In this document: positions 25,445 to 32,985 of the stretch, piece after piece
Position numbering within the stretch: the first letter of the stretch is position 1
How the letters are laid out: each line of letters starts with the position of its first letter
From: Acidobacteriota bacterium
GTDB taxonomy: Bacteria; Acidobacteriota; Thermoanaerobaculia; Multivoradales; JBCCEF01
Direction: 5' to 3'
Length of the DNA stretch: 64,000 bases
NCBI GenBank assembly: GCA_039028635.1
Contig: JBCCHV010000002.1
Coordinates: forward strand, 145,150-209,149
The notes under the pieces: model-generated
The model's database searches: none
What the model was told of the DNA's origin: nothing
What the model saw: only the letters and a program-made list of their open reading frames with translations
Program-made: the position numbers and the translations under genes

Positions 25445-25630
25445 GTGGGATATAAAAAGGTTGGTCAAATCGATGTCCTCAAAAAGGAAAACTCTGGATG
25501 TGGCTGTCTGGCCGTGATCGGCATCCTCTTTCTCCTCTGGCTCGCGGGCGAAGACGCAAACGGCAGCCAAACAGACCTCTCCCTCCACCCCGCTCTATGG
25601 GAGGTCCAGTACACATCGACTCCGCGGTAG
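25445..25630 (+). CDS. Small single-pass membrane protein, last gene of the operon
   Basis: 61 aa from a GTG at 25445 with an AAAGGAGA site 10 bases upstream. A Lys-rich N-terminus (YKKVGQIDVLKKENSG) is followed by CGCLAVIGILFLLWLAG, one transmembrane helix preceded by a Cys pair, and a short polar tail. It lies 46 bp after the activator gene and just before a strong stem-loop, so it belongs to the operon. Function unknown. Confidence 0.6.
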   Translation: MGYKKVGQIDVLKKENSGCGCLAVIGILFLLWLAGEDANGSQTDLSLHPALWEVQYTSTPR

Positions 25631-25659
25631 CGAATCCGAACGACAACATCCCAGGCCGA

Positions 25660-25689
25660 CGAGGAGGTGGCAAGCTGGCCACCTCCTCG
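25660..25689 (+). terminator. Stem-loop ending the signalling operon
   Basis: CGAGGAGGTGGC (25660-25671), a 6-nt loop, then GCCACCTCCTCG (25678-25689): a perfect 12-bp stem 29 bp past the last stop. No clear T-run follows. Confidence 0.55.
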
Positions 25690-25769
25690 CCTCGGGCTCT
25701 CACCTACTTCTCCGAACAGACTCCGGCACCTCCAGAAGCCCAAAAGACCATTCGATAAACGGACGGACT

Positions 25770-25911
25770 TTGCCAACCCTCCTCACCGGCGTCTCGGCGA
25801 ATCGGTGGAAGTCCTTGGACACCCAAACCCAAGGTTTCCCTTGCCAGAGCGAGAAGCTTGTACTGTTCGCAGATTCCGACGGCGGGGCTGCGGCGAGAAG
25901 AGCGGGCTAAG
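25770..25911. repeat. Possible diverged copy of the TIR element
   Basis: The right end GGCGAGAAGAGCGGGCTAAG matches the terminal repeat of the element at 1785-1970 at 16 of 20 positions. The left end (around CCTCCTCACC, 25778-25787) is a weaker match. Inside, GTACTG and CGCAGATTC recall conserved blocks of copies 1 and 2. As in copy 1, the terminal CTA supplies the stop codon of the minus-strand gene beside it. Identity of the interior is low. Confidence 0.35.
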
Positions 25912-27007
25912 AGCGTAATCCACGCAGGCTCGCCAGCGTCTCGTCCAGGCGCTGATGCAGGGTTCGAGACAACTCCAGCTCTTGCTCCCACAAGGCCCTG
26001 CAGGAGCACGCGAGAGTACGCAGTCGGTCGGCCCGCTGCGAAAGATTGAAGTCCTGCAGCACCGAACGAAATTGTTGGGAGCACGACGAACAGTTACCGG
26101 CGCAGTGCTCCGCCGACGGATAGACCACCAGCCCTCCGACCCTCACTCGGCCATGCGGGGCAAGGTGCCGCAGAACCTCCACCACACTCCAAAGCCAAGG
26201 AGGTCGGTGGAGCTTCTCGACCCATAGAAGGTGAGCCAAGGTTCCGGGCTGCACCGCCAGTGGTTCGAGGGAGACCGAGCTCGCCCCGAGGTCGAAAGCA
26301 TAAAGGCCGGTGCTCACCGCACTTTCGATGGCCGGAGACTCATCGAGGAACGGAGGCTTCAACACTGCATAGGTCAGGAGCCTCGCCCCTTCGCCGACAA
26401 CGCAGCGTGCTGCCGTCTCGAAGTGTTCGCGGGTCGAGTGCTTGTTGAGACAAAGAGCCCGCACTGAAGGGTCAACGGAATCCAATCCGATTCCGACTTC
26501 GAGCTCGACGCCTTCCAGCAACCGTACCGCCTCGGCAATCAGCCCGGGCCGCAGAAACTCCGGGCGCGTCTCCACCACCAGCCGACGGACCCGGGCTCGG
26601 CGAGCCACGGCGGCCAAGACTTTACGCCGCTGAGCGTCGCTGATCTCACGGCGATCGAAGAAGGAACCGGCGACATACAAGCAGAGGATCCGAACCTCTT
26701 TCTGACACATGCGATCGAGCTGTGCCTCCAGTTCCTGCAAGGCCACCGATTCATCGAGGCCCGGGTCCCACAATCCGTCCTGAACCAGCCCGCAATGAGA
26801 ACATCCACGCCCCTTGCCCCCGAACCAAAGACAACCACGCGTTCTCAAGGCAAGGACGGCTCGCTGCGTACGCTCGCCAGCGAGCACTGCTGGTAGAATC
26901 TCGAACGAACGCAGACTCGACTGCTGGGGGGCCTTTGAGCGCGAAATCCGCTGGCGAGCCATCTCGATCAGTTCACGCACACGCTTCTGCCGGGAATCAC
27001 CAGCCAT
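25907..27007 (-). CDS. Radical SAM enzyme, RaSEA-like
   Basis: 366 aa; the ATG at 27007 follows GAGAGGTGG. The cluster motif is TRGCLWFGGKGRGCSHCGL, a Cys-x9-Cys-x2-Cys spacing. This is the form seen in the archaeosine-synthesis radical SAM family (RaSEA, TIGR01210-like) and not the classical Cx3Cx2C. The barrel continues with ILCLYVAGSFFDRREIS, VRRLVVETRPEFLRP, VELEVGIGLDSVDPSVRAL and a C-terminal cysteine region (HCAGNCSSCSQQF, LACSCRALW). RaSEA acts on a modified tRNA base; here the substrate is unknown. It is the last gene of a minus-strand operon with an ABC importer and a helical protein, which suggests modification of, or dependence on, an imported compound. Confidence 0.72.
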   Translation of the reverse strand: MAGDSRQKRVRELIEMARQRISRSKAPQQSSLRSFEILPAVLAGERTQRAVLALRTRGCLWFGGKGRGCSHCGLVQDGLWDPGLDESVALQELEAQLDRMCQKEVRILCLYVAGSFFDRREISDAQRRKVLAAVARRARVRRLVVETRPEFLRPGLIAEAVRLLEGVELEVGIGLDSVDPSVRALCLNKHSTREHFETAARCVVGEGARLLTYAVLKPPFLDESPAIESAVSTGLYAFDLGASSVSLEPLAVQPGTLAHLLWVEKLHRPPWLWSVVEVLRHLAPHGRVRVGGLVVYPSAEHCAGNCSSCSQQFRSVLQDFNLSQRADRLRTLACSCRALWEQELELSRTLHQRLDETLASLRGLRS

Positions 27008-27035
27008 TCAGCCACCTCTCAGTTCCAGCATCCGC

Positions 27036-27917
27036 TCAATTCGAGGGAAGCTTCGCAAGCTCGGCCATGAAGTATGTTTTCTCCTCCAGAAGGCGCTCGA
27101 AGATGAGCTCGAACTTTTGCCTTCGGCCAGCGTCTAAAAGGGCGATCTCAGATCGAGCCCGCTCCATCTCGGCCTCGACGAAATCGTTGAGGATCTTTGC
27201 TCCTCCGAGCATGTCTCCACCCAGTTTCTGGAGGCAGATCACCGTGTTGAAGTTCGCGATCTCCAGATCCTCGAAGTAATCTCGAATATCATCGAAGGTC
27301 TCGCGAATCTTGTCGATGCGCCGAAAGATCGCCATTTCACTCTCCCGGCATTCAAGATCGGCGACCCGCAGATAGATACGCCTGAGGAGGCCGAGGTCCG
27401 CTGACTTCAGATCCAGAATCGCGAAGATCTCCTCCCGGGAATATTGGATCTTGTCGTGCAGCTCATCGCGTTCCTTTCGGAGGTACTGGATGACATCCCG
27501 AAGACATTGGCGAATCCGGACATCCGAGAGGTCGTGTTCCTCGAGGAATTCTTCAATTCCCGCCCCGACCTCGGCCAGGCGCATCGCTGATCGGCGGTTG
27601 GCCCCGGCCCCTTCCTGCTCCGTATTGATGTCGAGCTCGTAGATGATCGTCTGGACATAGGTCAACCACACCAGCGACTGGATGTACTCGTCGACCGGCT
27701 GCTCGTGAAACTCCAAGGCGAACTCCCGCAGGTCGAAAGCCCAGGTGTGGAAGATCTTGCGCAGCAGGAAGAAGTACTCCCCCAGATAGGCTTCGTGGTA
27801 CCTACGAAAAGCCTCCGCCTGAACGGGATCCTGCGCTGTCACCAACGCTGGGAAGGATTCCTCTTTGCGATCGATGAGGGCCGCCTCGCCCTTACCGAAG
27901 ACTAGTCGGCTCGTCAT
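27036..27917 (-). CDS. Helical protein of unknown function coupled to the ABC importer
   Basis: 293 aa. The ATG at 27917 overlaps the ATPase stop (ATGA). The sequence is almost wholly alpha-helical and acidic, with coiled-coil-like stretches (VIQYLRKERDELHDKIQYSR, VADLECRESEMAIFRRID, FDDIRDYFEDLEIANF). There is no signal, membrane helix or cysteine pattern. I do not recognise the family. Its position between the transporter ATPase and a radical SAM enzyme suggests a partner or scaffold for that enzyme. Confidence 0.7.
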   Translation of the reverse strand: MTSRLVFGKGEAALIDRKEESFPALVTAQDPVQAEAFRRYHEAYLGEYFFLLRKIFHTWAFDLREFALEFHEQPVDEYIQSLVWLTYVQTIIYELDINTEQEGAGANRRSAMRLAEVGAGIEEFLEEHDLSDVRIRQCLRDVIQYLRKERDELHDKIQYSREEIFAILDLKSADLGLLRRIYLRVADLECRESEMAIFRRIDKIRETFDDIRDYFEDLEIANFNTVICLQKLGGDMLGGAKILNDFVEAEMERARSEIALLDAGRRQKFELIFERLLEEKTYFMAELAKLPSN

Positions 27918-28717
27918 GAGTCCTGTCCTTTCCACTCTTCCAGCGCTTGATTTCGAAAAAGTCCGTGGATCTTTCCCTCGAGCTGACGGAATGGCACCGA
28001 AGTCTTGATGGCCGAGGGACGAGGGCGACCAAAAGGAACATCGACCACGTCACAGCAGCGACTCGGGCGAGCCGTCGAGATATAGATTCGATCGCCCAGA
28101 AAGATCGCCTCTTCGATGTCATGGGTCACAAAAAGAACCGTGGTCCTGGTTTCCCGCCAGACCTCAAGCAGAAGCTCTTGCATCTGCCAACGGGTCTCCA
28201 CGTCGAGGGCACCGAAGGGCTCATCCATCAGAAGAATGTCCGGTGAATTCGCCATCGTCCGGGCGATCGCAACCCGCTGTTTCATTCCACCGGAAAGTTC
28301 TTTCGGGTAGGCATGGCGGAATTCCGCAAGCCCCGTCACCTCGAGAAAATGAGCCACGACCCTCTGCTGCTCTTCGACCTTCACGCCACGCAGCTCGAGG
28401 CCGAAACCGACATTCTCCTCGACTGTCAGCCAGGGGAACGAGGTATATGCTTGAAAGACTAGGCCACGGTCTCTTCCGGGACCATCCACCGCCCGGCCAT
28501 CGACCAACACTTGGCCAGCCGAGGGGAGCTCCAGCCCAGAGACCATCCGCAGAATGGTGCTCTTGCCGCATCCCGAAGGGCCGAGCAGCACAAAGAACTC
28601 AGCCTCCGCAACTTGAAAGCTAGCCTCGGCGACCGCGACAACCGGCTCGGCGTTGACCTCGCGATAGGTTTTGACCAGGCTCTCGACCTGCACTTTCGGC
28701 GTCACTGCGGGCAGCAC
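27914..28717 (-). CDS. ABC importer ATPase, nitrate/sulfonate/taurine type
   Basis: About 267 aa. A GTG at 28717 sits 8 bases after GGGAGGAG and is preferred; an ATG at 28735 overlapping the permease end is the alternative. Walker A GPSGCGKST, Q-loop LVFQAYTSFPWLTV, signature LSGGMKQRVAIARTMANSP, Walker B ILLMDEPFGALD and switch His VTHDIEEA are all intact. The sequence is of the SsuB/TauB/NrtD type. It powers import by the permease and binding protein encoded just upstream. Confidence 0.92.
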   Translation of the reverse strand: MLPAVTPKVQVESLVKTYREVNAEPVVAVAEASFQVAEAEFFVLLGPSGCGKSTILRMVSGLELPSAGQVLVDGRAVDGPGRDRGLVFQAYTSFPWLTVEENVGFGLELRGVKVEEQQRVVAHFLEVTGLAEFRHAYPKELSGGMKQRVAIARTMANSPDILLMDEPFGALDVETRWQMQELLLEVWRETRTTVLFVTHDIEEAIFLGDRIYISTARPSRCCDVVDVPFGRPRPSAIKTSVPFRQLEGKIHGLFRNQALEEWKGQDS

Positions 28718-28722
28718 CGGTC

Positions 28723-29610
28723 CTACTCCTCCCATGAGGTCAACCACGCGGAGACAACCTTGAAGAGGAGATCGGTCAGCACTCCGATTGCACCGATGAC
28801 CACGATCCCGGCGATGACTCGATCGGTCCTCAAGAAGCGCTGTGCTTCGCTGATGCGAAAACCAATCCCAGTTTGAGCGGCCACCAACTCTGCGACGATC
28901 AGATAAGTCCACGCCGCTCCCACCATGGCCCGAAGCGACTTGAGGACCCCGGGAAGCGCGGCCGGAGCAATCACGCGACGAAGAATCTGCCACCTGGAGG
29001 CCCCTAACGTGTAAGCGGTTTCGATCAGATCTTTCTTTACTTGATCCGCCTCCCCGGCAATCAAGATCAGCATGTAGAAAAACACTCCGAGAAAAATCAC
29101 CGAAATCTTCTGCCCATGACCGATCCCCAGCCAAAGTATGATCAACGGGATGAAAGCCGCTGCAGGCATGTAGCGCACGAATGCACAGAACGGACTCACG
29201 ATGGCCTCGAGCGGCCGAAAAGTCCCCATCAGGATCCCCAGAGGGGTCGCGAGCAGAGCTGCCAGTCCGAAGCCGGCCAGAACCCGGAAGACACTCATCA
29301 GGATGTCGTAGGCGAAGTCCTCGGCCGTAAAGAGCTGAACGAGATCGGCGACCACCGCCGTTGGCGTCGGCAAGAAGAGCGGTTTGACGATTCCCCCGTA
29401 GGTTAGGAAACACCACAGCATGAGGGCCCCGAGAAACGCGCCGGCGCCCAGGAGAATCGACCAGAGTTTCGGCAAAGACCTCTTGAATTCGAAGGCCTCG
29501 TGCAATCTCCGTCGCAGTCCAGTCGGCTGCTCAGGGGATTCGGGCTTCGGTCCTCTTGGGGCAGGAGATGTCCCGACACCGGCGAAGGACATTCCAGGCA
29601 ACGGCCTCAT
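28723..29610 (-). CDS. ABC importer permease, SsuC/TauC type
   Basis: 295 aa. The ATG at 29610 overlaps the binding-protein stop (ATGA) and follows GGAAGAGAAG. A long Pro-rich cytoplasmic N-terminus precedes about six membrane helices. The EAA loop that contacts the ATPase is visible (IETAYTLGASRWQILRRVIAP). The family includes permeases for sulfonates, taurine, nitrate and thiamine precursors; the sequence alone does not choose among them. Confidence 0.92.
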   Translation of the reverse strand: MRPLPGMSFAGVGTSPAPRGPKPESPEQPTGLRRRLHEAFEFKRSLPKLWSILLGAGAFLGALMLWCFLTYGGIVKPLFLPTPTAVVADLVQLFTAEDFAYDILMSVFRVLAGFGLAALLATPLGILMGTFRPLEAIVSPFCAFVRYMPAAAFIPLIILWLGIGHGQKISVIFLGVFFYMLILIAGEADQVKKDLIETAYTLGASRWQILRRVIAPAALPGVLKSLRAMVGAAWTYLIVAELVAAQTGIGFRISEAQRFLRTDRVIAGIVVIGAIGVLTDLLFKVVSAWLTSWEE

Positions 29611-30602
29611 TGCTTCTCTTCCGAAGCCAGCTGGACCAAGGGGGACACCTCGGCAAACCCGGCCGACGGCCGTGCATCTCTCACCAGACCAGCAACCTCC
29701 CAAGCTCTTCCAGCGGCCTCGAAGGTAAGGTCGAACGCGCTTCCCCCACCCTCACCGACTCCGAAGTAGGCGAGGTTCTCCTCGAGATCGGCGTACTTGA
29801 TCCCGGCGACCATGGCCGCAAAGTCATCCTCGGCCAATCCGAGCGCCGCCGCCATCGAGCGATTGGAGGCGCTCTCCTCCTGCTGCCACAGCTCCACGGC
29901 ACGGAACCAGCCAGACAATAGTTTGACCAGGTCCGCCGGGCGCTCGAAAAGAACGTCTCGACGCACCACCAATATGTCCGAGATCAAACCGGGATACTCA
30001 CGGGTCGTCGCCAGGACATGGCCGCCCTCCCGATCAGAGGCCTGGCTCAACCAGGGCTCCCAGGTCACAGCAGCATCTACCTTTCCCGCCACAAAAGCTC
30101 CCCCGGCCTCACCCGCCTCCATAAAGCGAGGCTTGACCTCGGAGATTGCCAGACCGTTCCTCTCAGCGACGTTGAGCAGAAAGAAATGAGACGGCATACC
30201 CTGCGGAAAGGCAATCGTCTTTCCGGCGAGCTCGGCAACACTGCGAATCTCTGAGCCGGCAACGATTCCATCCGCCCCCAAGGAGTCGTCGGTCTTCAGG
30301 ACAGCAACGGCAGGCACTCCGGCAGCGGCGGCATTGGCAAAATCATCGACCGTTGCCAGCATGGCATCCAGGGCACCGCTCGCCAAGGCAGACCGCCTGC
30401 CCGCTGCATCATCGAGAACCTCGAGCTCGACCTCGAGACCATCGAAGAAATCTCGCTCCTCGGCCAGATAGAAGGGACCACTCCCAACCCAAGTCACCAA
30501 GCCGACTTTCAGCGGCCGCCCGGTGTCTCCACAAGCATTGAACAAGACCAACAGAGCCACCCACGAAAGCAGGGAAACCCAGGTCCTTTCATGAATTCTC
30601 AT
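29607..30602 (-). CDS. ABC importer substrate-binding lipoprotein, NMT1/SsuA-like
   Basis: 331 aa; AAGGAGA precedes the ATG at 30602. The signal peptide ends in a lipobox-like VLFNACGD, so the protein should be lipid-anchored. The mature part follows the SsuA/ThiY/NMT1 fold: LKVGLVTWVGSGPFYLAEER, SALASGALDAMLATVDDF, LAGKTIAFPQGMPSHFFL, VAGKVDAAVTWEPWLSQA. The ligand could be a sulfonate, nitrate or a pyrimidine-type compound. A sigma-54-like promoter (30659-30674) lies upstream, so expression may be tied to the activator at 23731-25398. Confidence 0.9.
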   Translation of the reverse strand: MRIHERTWVSLLSWVALLVLFNACGDTGRPLKVGLVTWVGSGPFYLAEERDFFDGLEVELEVLDDAAGRRSALASGALDAMLATVDDFANAAAAGVPAVAVLKTDDSLGADGIVAGSEIRSVAELAGKTIAFPQGMPSHFFLLNVAERNGLAISEVKPRFMEAGEAGGAFVAGKVDAAVTWEPWLSQASDREGGHVLATTREYPGLISDILVVRRDVLFERPADLVKLLSGWFRAVELWQQEESASNRSMAAALGLAEDDFAAMVAGIKYADLEENLAYFGVGEGGGSAFDLTFEAAGRAWEVAGLVRDARPSAGFAEVSPLVQLASEEKQ

Positions 30603-30658
30603 CTCGAGATTCTCCTTTTATATTCGCGTTATCCGATCTTCCTGCAACGGCCATGAGT

Positions 30659-30674
30659 AGCAGAATTCATGCCG
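30659..30674 (-). promoter_or_regulatory. Sigma-54-like promoter of the ABC operon
   Basis: On the minus strand the sequence is CGGCATGAATTCTGCT, with GG and GC separated by exactly 10 bp. It matches the kinase-operon promoter at 44416-44431 at 13 of 16 positions. The start site would be near 30648, about 45 nt before the ATG. Three consensus positions are off, so this is weaker than the RHS site. Confidence 0.5.
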
Positions 30675-30771
30675 ATTGCGCGCCAGCGCTTCAATATGGG
30701 GAAAGACCTATTAATTTCAATGACTCCAAGAGGTCGACTCTCAAGAATCAAGAGCGTGAATCAGCCCGGCT

Positions 30772-30820
30772 TCTGTAACGACCCGCTCAACATCTGTAAC
30801 AAAACAAGGCGAGCAGTAAC
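30772..30820. promoter_or_regulatory. Phased TGTAAC direct repeats between divergent promoters
   Basis: TCTGTAAC at 30772-30779 and 30793-30800, and GCAGTAAC at 30813-30820, start 21 and 20 bp apart, two helical turns. They lie between the outward-facing sigma-54-like promoters, about 50-100 bp upstream of the CHAT-SAVED promoter, where an activator would bind. Confidence 0.5.
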
Positions 30821-30872
30821 GGCTCTACAACCACCAAGGTGAGAACAGACGCCCAAGCCGACCCCACGCCCC

Positions 30873-30888
30873 TGGCCCTAATCCTGCA
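30873..30888 (+). promoter_or_regulatory. Sigma-54-like promoter of the CHAT-SAVED gene
   Basis: TGGCCCTAATCCTGCA has GG and GC separated by exactly 10 bp and matches most of the consensus, with A, G and the first T of TTGC changed. The start site would be near 30899, ~37 nt before the ATG. Confidence 0.5.
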
Positions 30889-30935
30889 TTGACTCCACTC
30901 CGAGCAATCCTCAATCCCACCCATCGGAGGCGGCC

Positions 30936-32951
30936 ATGAAATACTTTGATTTCATCCTCGAGCTCGACCAGATGAAAGGAGATGACCTCGTAATCCGTGC
31001 CCATACCGACTCCTACGGCTTGACCACCGCAACGGAGATCATGGATACGGGATTCGACCCGGAAGAGCTTCGGGAGCAGATGCAGGATTATGACTTTCGC
31101 ACCCGCGCCCTATTCAAGAGCGACCACCCAGGGGCGGAGCGTGAGCAGGCCCTAAGTGGGCTTCAAGGAGATCTCGGCAGCCGCCTCTTTCAGGCTTTCT
31201 CAAAAGGAGATATCGGCACTGCTTTTCAGCGCTGCCTAAGTCGATTGGACAGTGATCGCAATGTCGGACTGAGGGTGCGGATCGCGTGGTCACCCAACAA
31301 AAGCAGTCTCAACGCAATCGCGGCAGCCCCCTGGGAGCTGATCCGCCGACCGCAAAGCGGCGACTTTCTTTCGCGCCGCAGCCGATTCCCGGTCTCACGC
31401 TTTCTTCAGGGCATGACGCCAATCACGCAATTGAAGGTGAATGGCCCCTTGAAGATCTTGATCGTCACCTCACAGCCGACTGACATTTCGCCAGTCGACG
31501 CCAAGCAGGAGGAGCTCGACATTCACCGGGCGTTCCGCAAGCGCCACGATGTCGAAGTGACCTCGGAATCACCGATTCTCGAACGGGTCCGGGACCGAAT
31601 AGCTGACGACGGCATCAATGTCCTGCACTTCATCGGCCACGGCAACTTCGATCCATCGACGTCCGAAGGCACAGTCGTCTTCACCAATAAGAAAGGCCTC
31701 GCGACCCGCTGGGCGGGAGACATGTTCGCGGAATACGTGACGGATCTTCCGAGCCTGCGCATGGTGGTGCTGTCGAGCTGCTACGGAGCCGCCCTGCCTC
31801 GACTCAACGGCCAAGACCCCTTCCTGACCATCGCCCCCAGCCTTCTTCAGAGAGCTGAGATACCTGCGGTAGTTGCCATGCAGTTTCCGCTGTCGAATCT
31901 CGCGGCGACAACCTTCGCCCGGCGCTTCTATCAGCGCATCGCCGTCGGTACGCCGGTTGACGTCGCGGCCTGCGAGGGCCGCCTTGCCATCCACGCCCTT
32001 CGCTCCACACCCTCGCGCCTCGAATGGCCACTGCCGGTGGTGTTCATGCGAGTGGAGGACGGGCACATTCTCCAGCCTTCCGGGGCTACAGACTCGGAAG
32101 CCCGAACCAACGCCACCGTGACCAATGAGGATTCAGCTTTAGATTCCCGCCAAGAGGTCGGCCGTGGACTTCGCAGCAGCCCGCCCCGCAGCGCCGCGAT
32201 CAAGGTAGGAATTCGCCTCTCTTCGAACGCCGTGGAATTCCCTCCACAGAGCCGTTTTGATCACATCTTCGAATTCGACGAGCCTTCCCCGAAGAGGGGC
32301 GATGCAGCGCCCCCCCTCGGGAACCTGACCGCCATCGCTCAACAGGCGGAAGTCTGCCTTGCCCCCCTGGCGATCAACCAACGGCCGATCGCCTTAGAGA
32401 TACAGGCCCCCTGGAGCGTCGCCTTCTCCGCCGGCTGGGCTCTGCGAGCCAAGAGTGCCGTGGACCTGCGTGTCCACTCCCAACGACCCGACGGCACCAA
32501 GGTCTGGTTCGCCCTCGATACTCCGCCACCGGAGGGCTCCCTCTGGGAGCTCGACAGCAGGACTCTCGAGCGAGGAGTGCCGGACGTCGCCCTGGTAGCC
32601 AGTGTCAGCGAGAATGTCAGCGAAAACGTGGAGTACTTTCTCGAAACGACCGGAGCACCATCCGTAGGGCGCCTGATCTATGCCAACTGCCATCCCGTTC
32701 CGGGGCCAGAGGCCCTGCGCAGTGGCGCCCACGCCCGGCGCCTCGCCCAACAGCTCGCCCAAGTTATTCGGCAAAGAACCCCGGCCGAAACCCACGGATG
32801 GCTCCATCTCTTCGTCGCTGCGCCGGCGGCCTTCTCCCTATTCCTCGGACAGCTCGCCCCTTCCTTCGGACCGCTACGGCTCTACCGTCAACGGAGAATC
32901 CCAGGAAGAGCCGAATTCGACTTCGAAGCCCATGTCGATCTTCGACCGTAG
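30936..32951 (+). CDS. CHAT protease fused to a SAVED-like cyclic-nucleotide sensor
   Basis: 671 aa; GGAGG precedes the ATG. Residues 1-165 are the N-terminal domain often found with CHAT (MKYFDFILEL, RVRIAWSP, APWELIRRP). CHAT, the caspase-like fold, spans ~170-385: catalytic His235 in VLHFIGHGNF and Cys282 in MVVLSSCYGA, then IPAVVAMQFPLSNLAATTFA. The last ~240 residues look like a SAVED domain in two halves (RPIALEIQAPWSVAFSAGWA and HGWLHLFVAAPAAFSLFLGQ, ending GPLRLYRQ). SAVED domains bind cyclic oligonucleotides and switch on attached effectors in CBASS and some type III CRISPR systems. No CD-NTase, Cas10 or CRISPR array is in the window, so the signal would come from elsewhere. A sigma-54-like promoter precedes it, which is unusual for a defence gene. 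Confidence 0.78.
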   Translation: MKYFDFILELDQMKGDDLVIRAHTDSYGLTTATEIMDTGFDPEELREQMQDYDFRTRALFKSDHPGAEREQALSGLQGDLGSRLFQAFSKGDIGTAFQRCLSRLDSDRNVGLRVRIAWSPNKSSLNAIAAAPWELIRRPQSGDFLSRRSRFPVSRFLQGMTPITQLKVNGPLKILIVTSQPTDISPVDAKQEELDIHRAFRKRHDVEVTSESPILERVRDRIADDGINVLHFIGHGNFDPSTSEGTVVFTNKKGLATRWAGDMFAEYVTDLPSLRMVVLSSCYGAALPRLNGQDPFLTIAPSLLQRAEIPAVVAMQFPLSNLAATTFARRFYQRIAVGTPVDVAACEGRLAIHALRSTPSRLEWPLPVVFMRVEDGHILQPSGATDSEARTNATVTNEDSALDSRQEVGRGLRSSPPRSAAIKVGIRLSSNAVEFPPQSRFDHIFEFDEPSPKRGDAAPPLGNLTAIAQQAEVCLAPLAINQRPIALEIQAPWSVAFSAGWALRAKSAVDLRVHSQRPDGTKVWFALDTPPPEGSLWELDSRTLERGVPDVALVASVSENVSENVEYFLETTGAPSVGRLIYANCHPVPGPEALRSGAHARRLAQQLAQVIRQRTPAETHGWLHLFVAAPAAFSLFLGQLAPSFGPLRLYRQRRIPGRAEFDFEAHVDLRP

Positions 32952-32985
32952 GACAGCCTTAGGCCCGAACTTCAAGTCGGACAGG

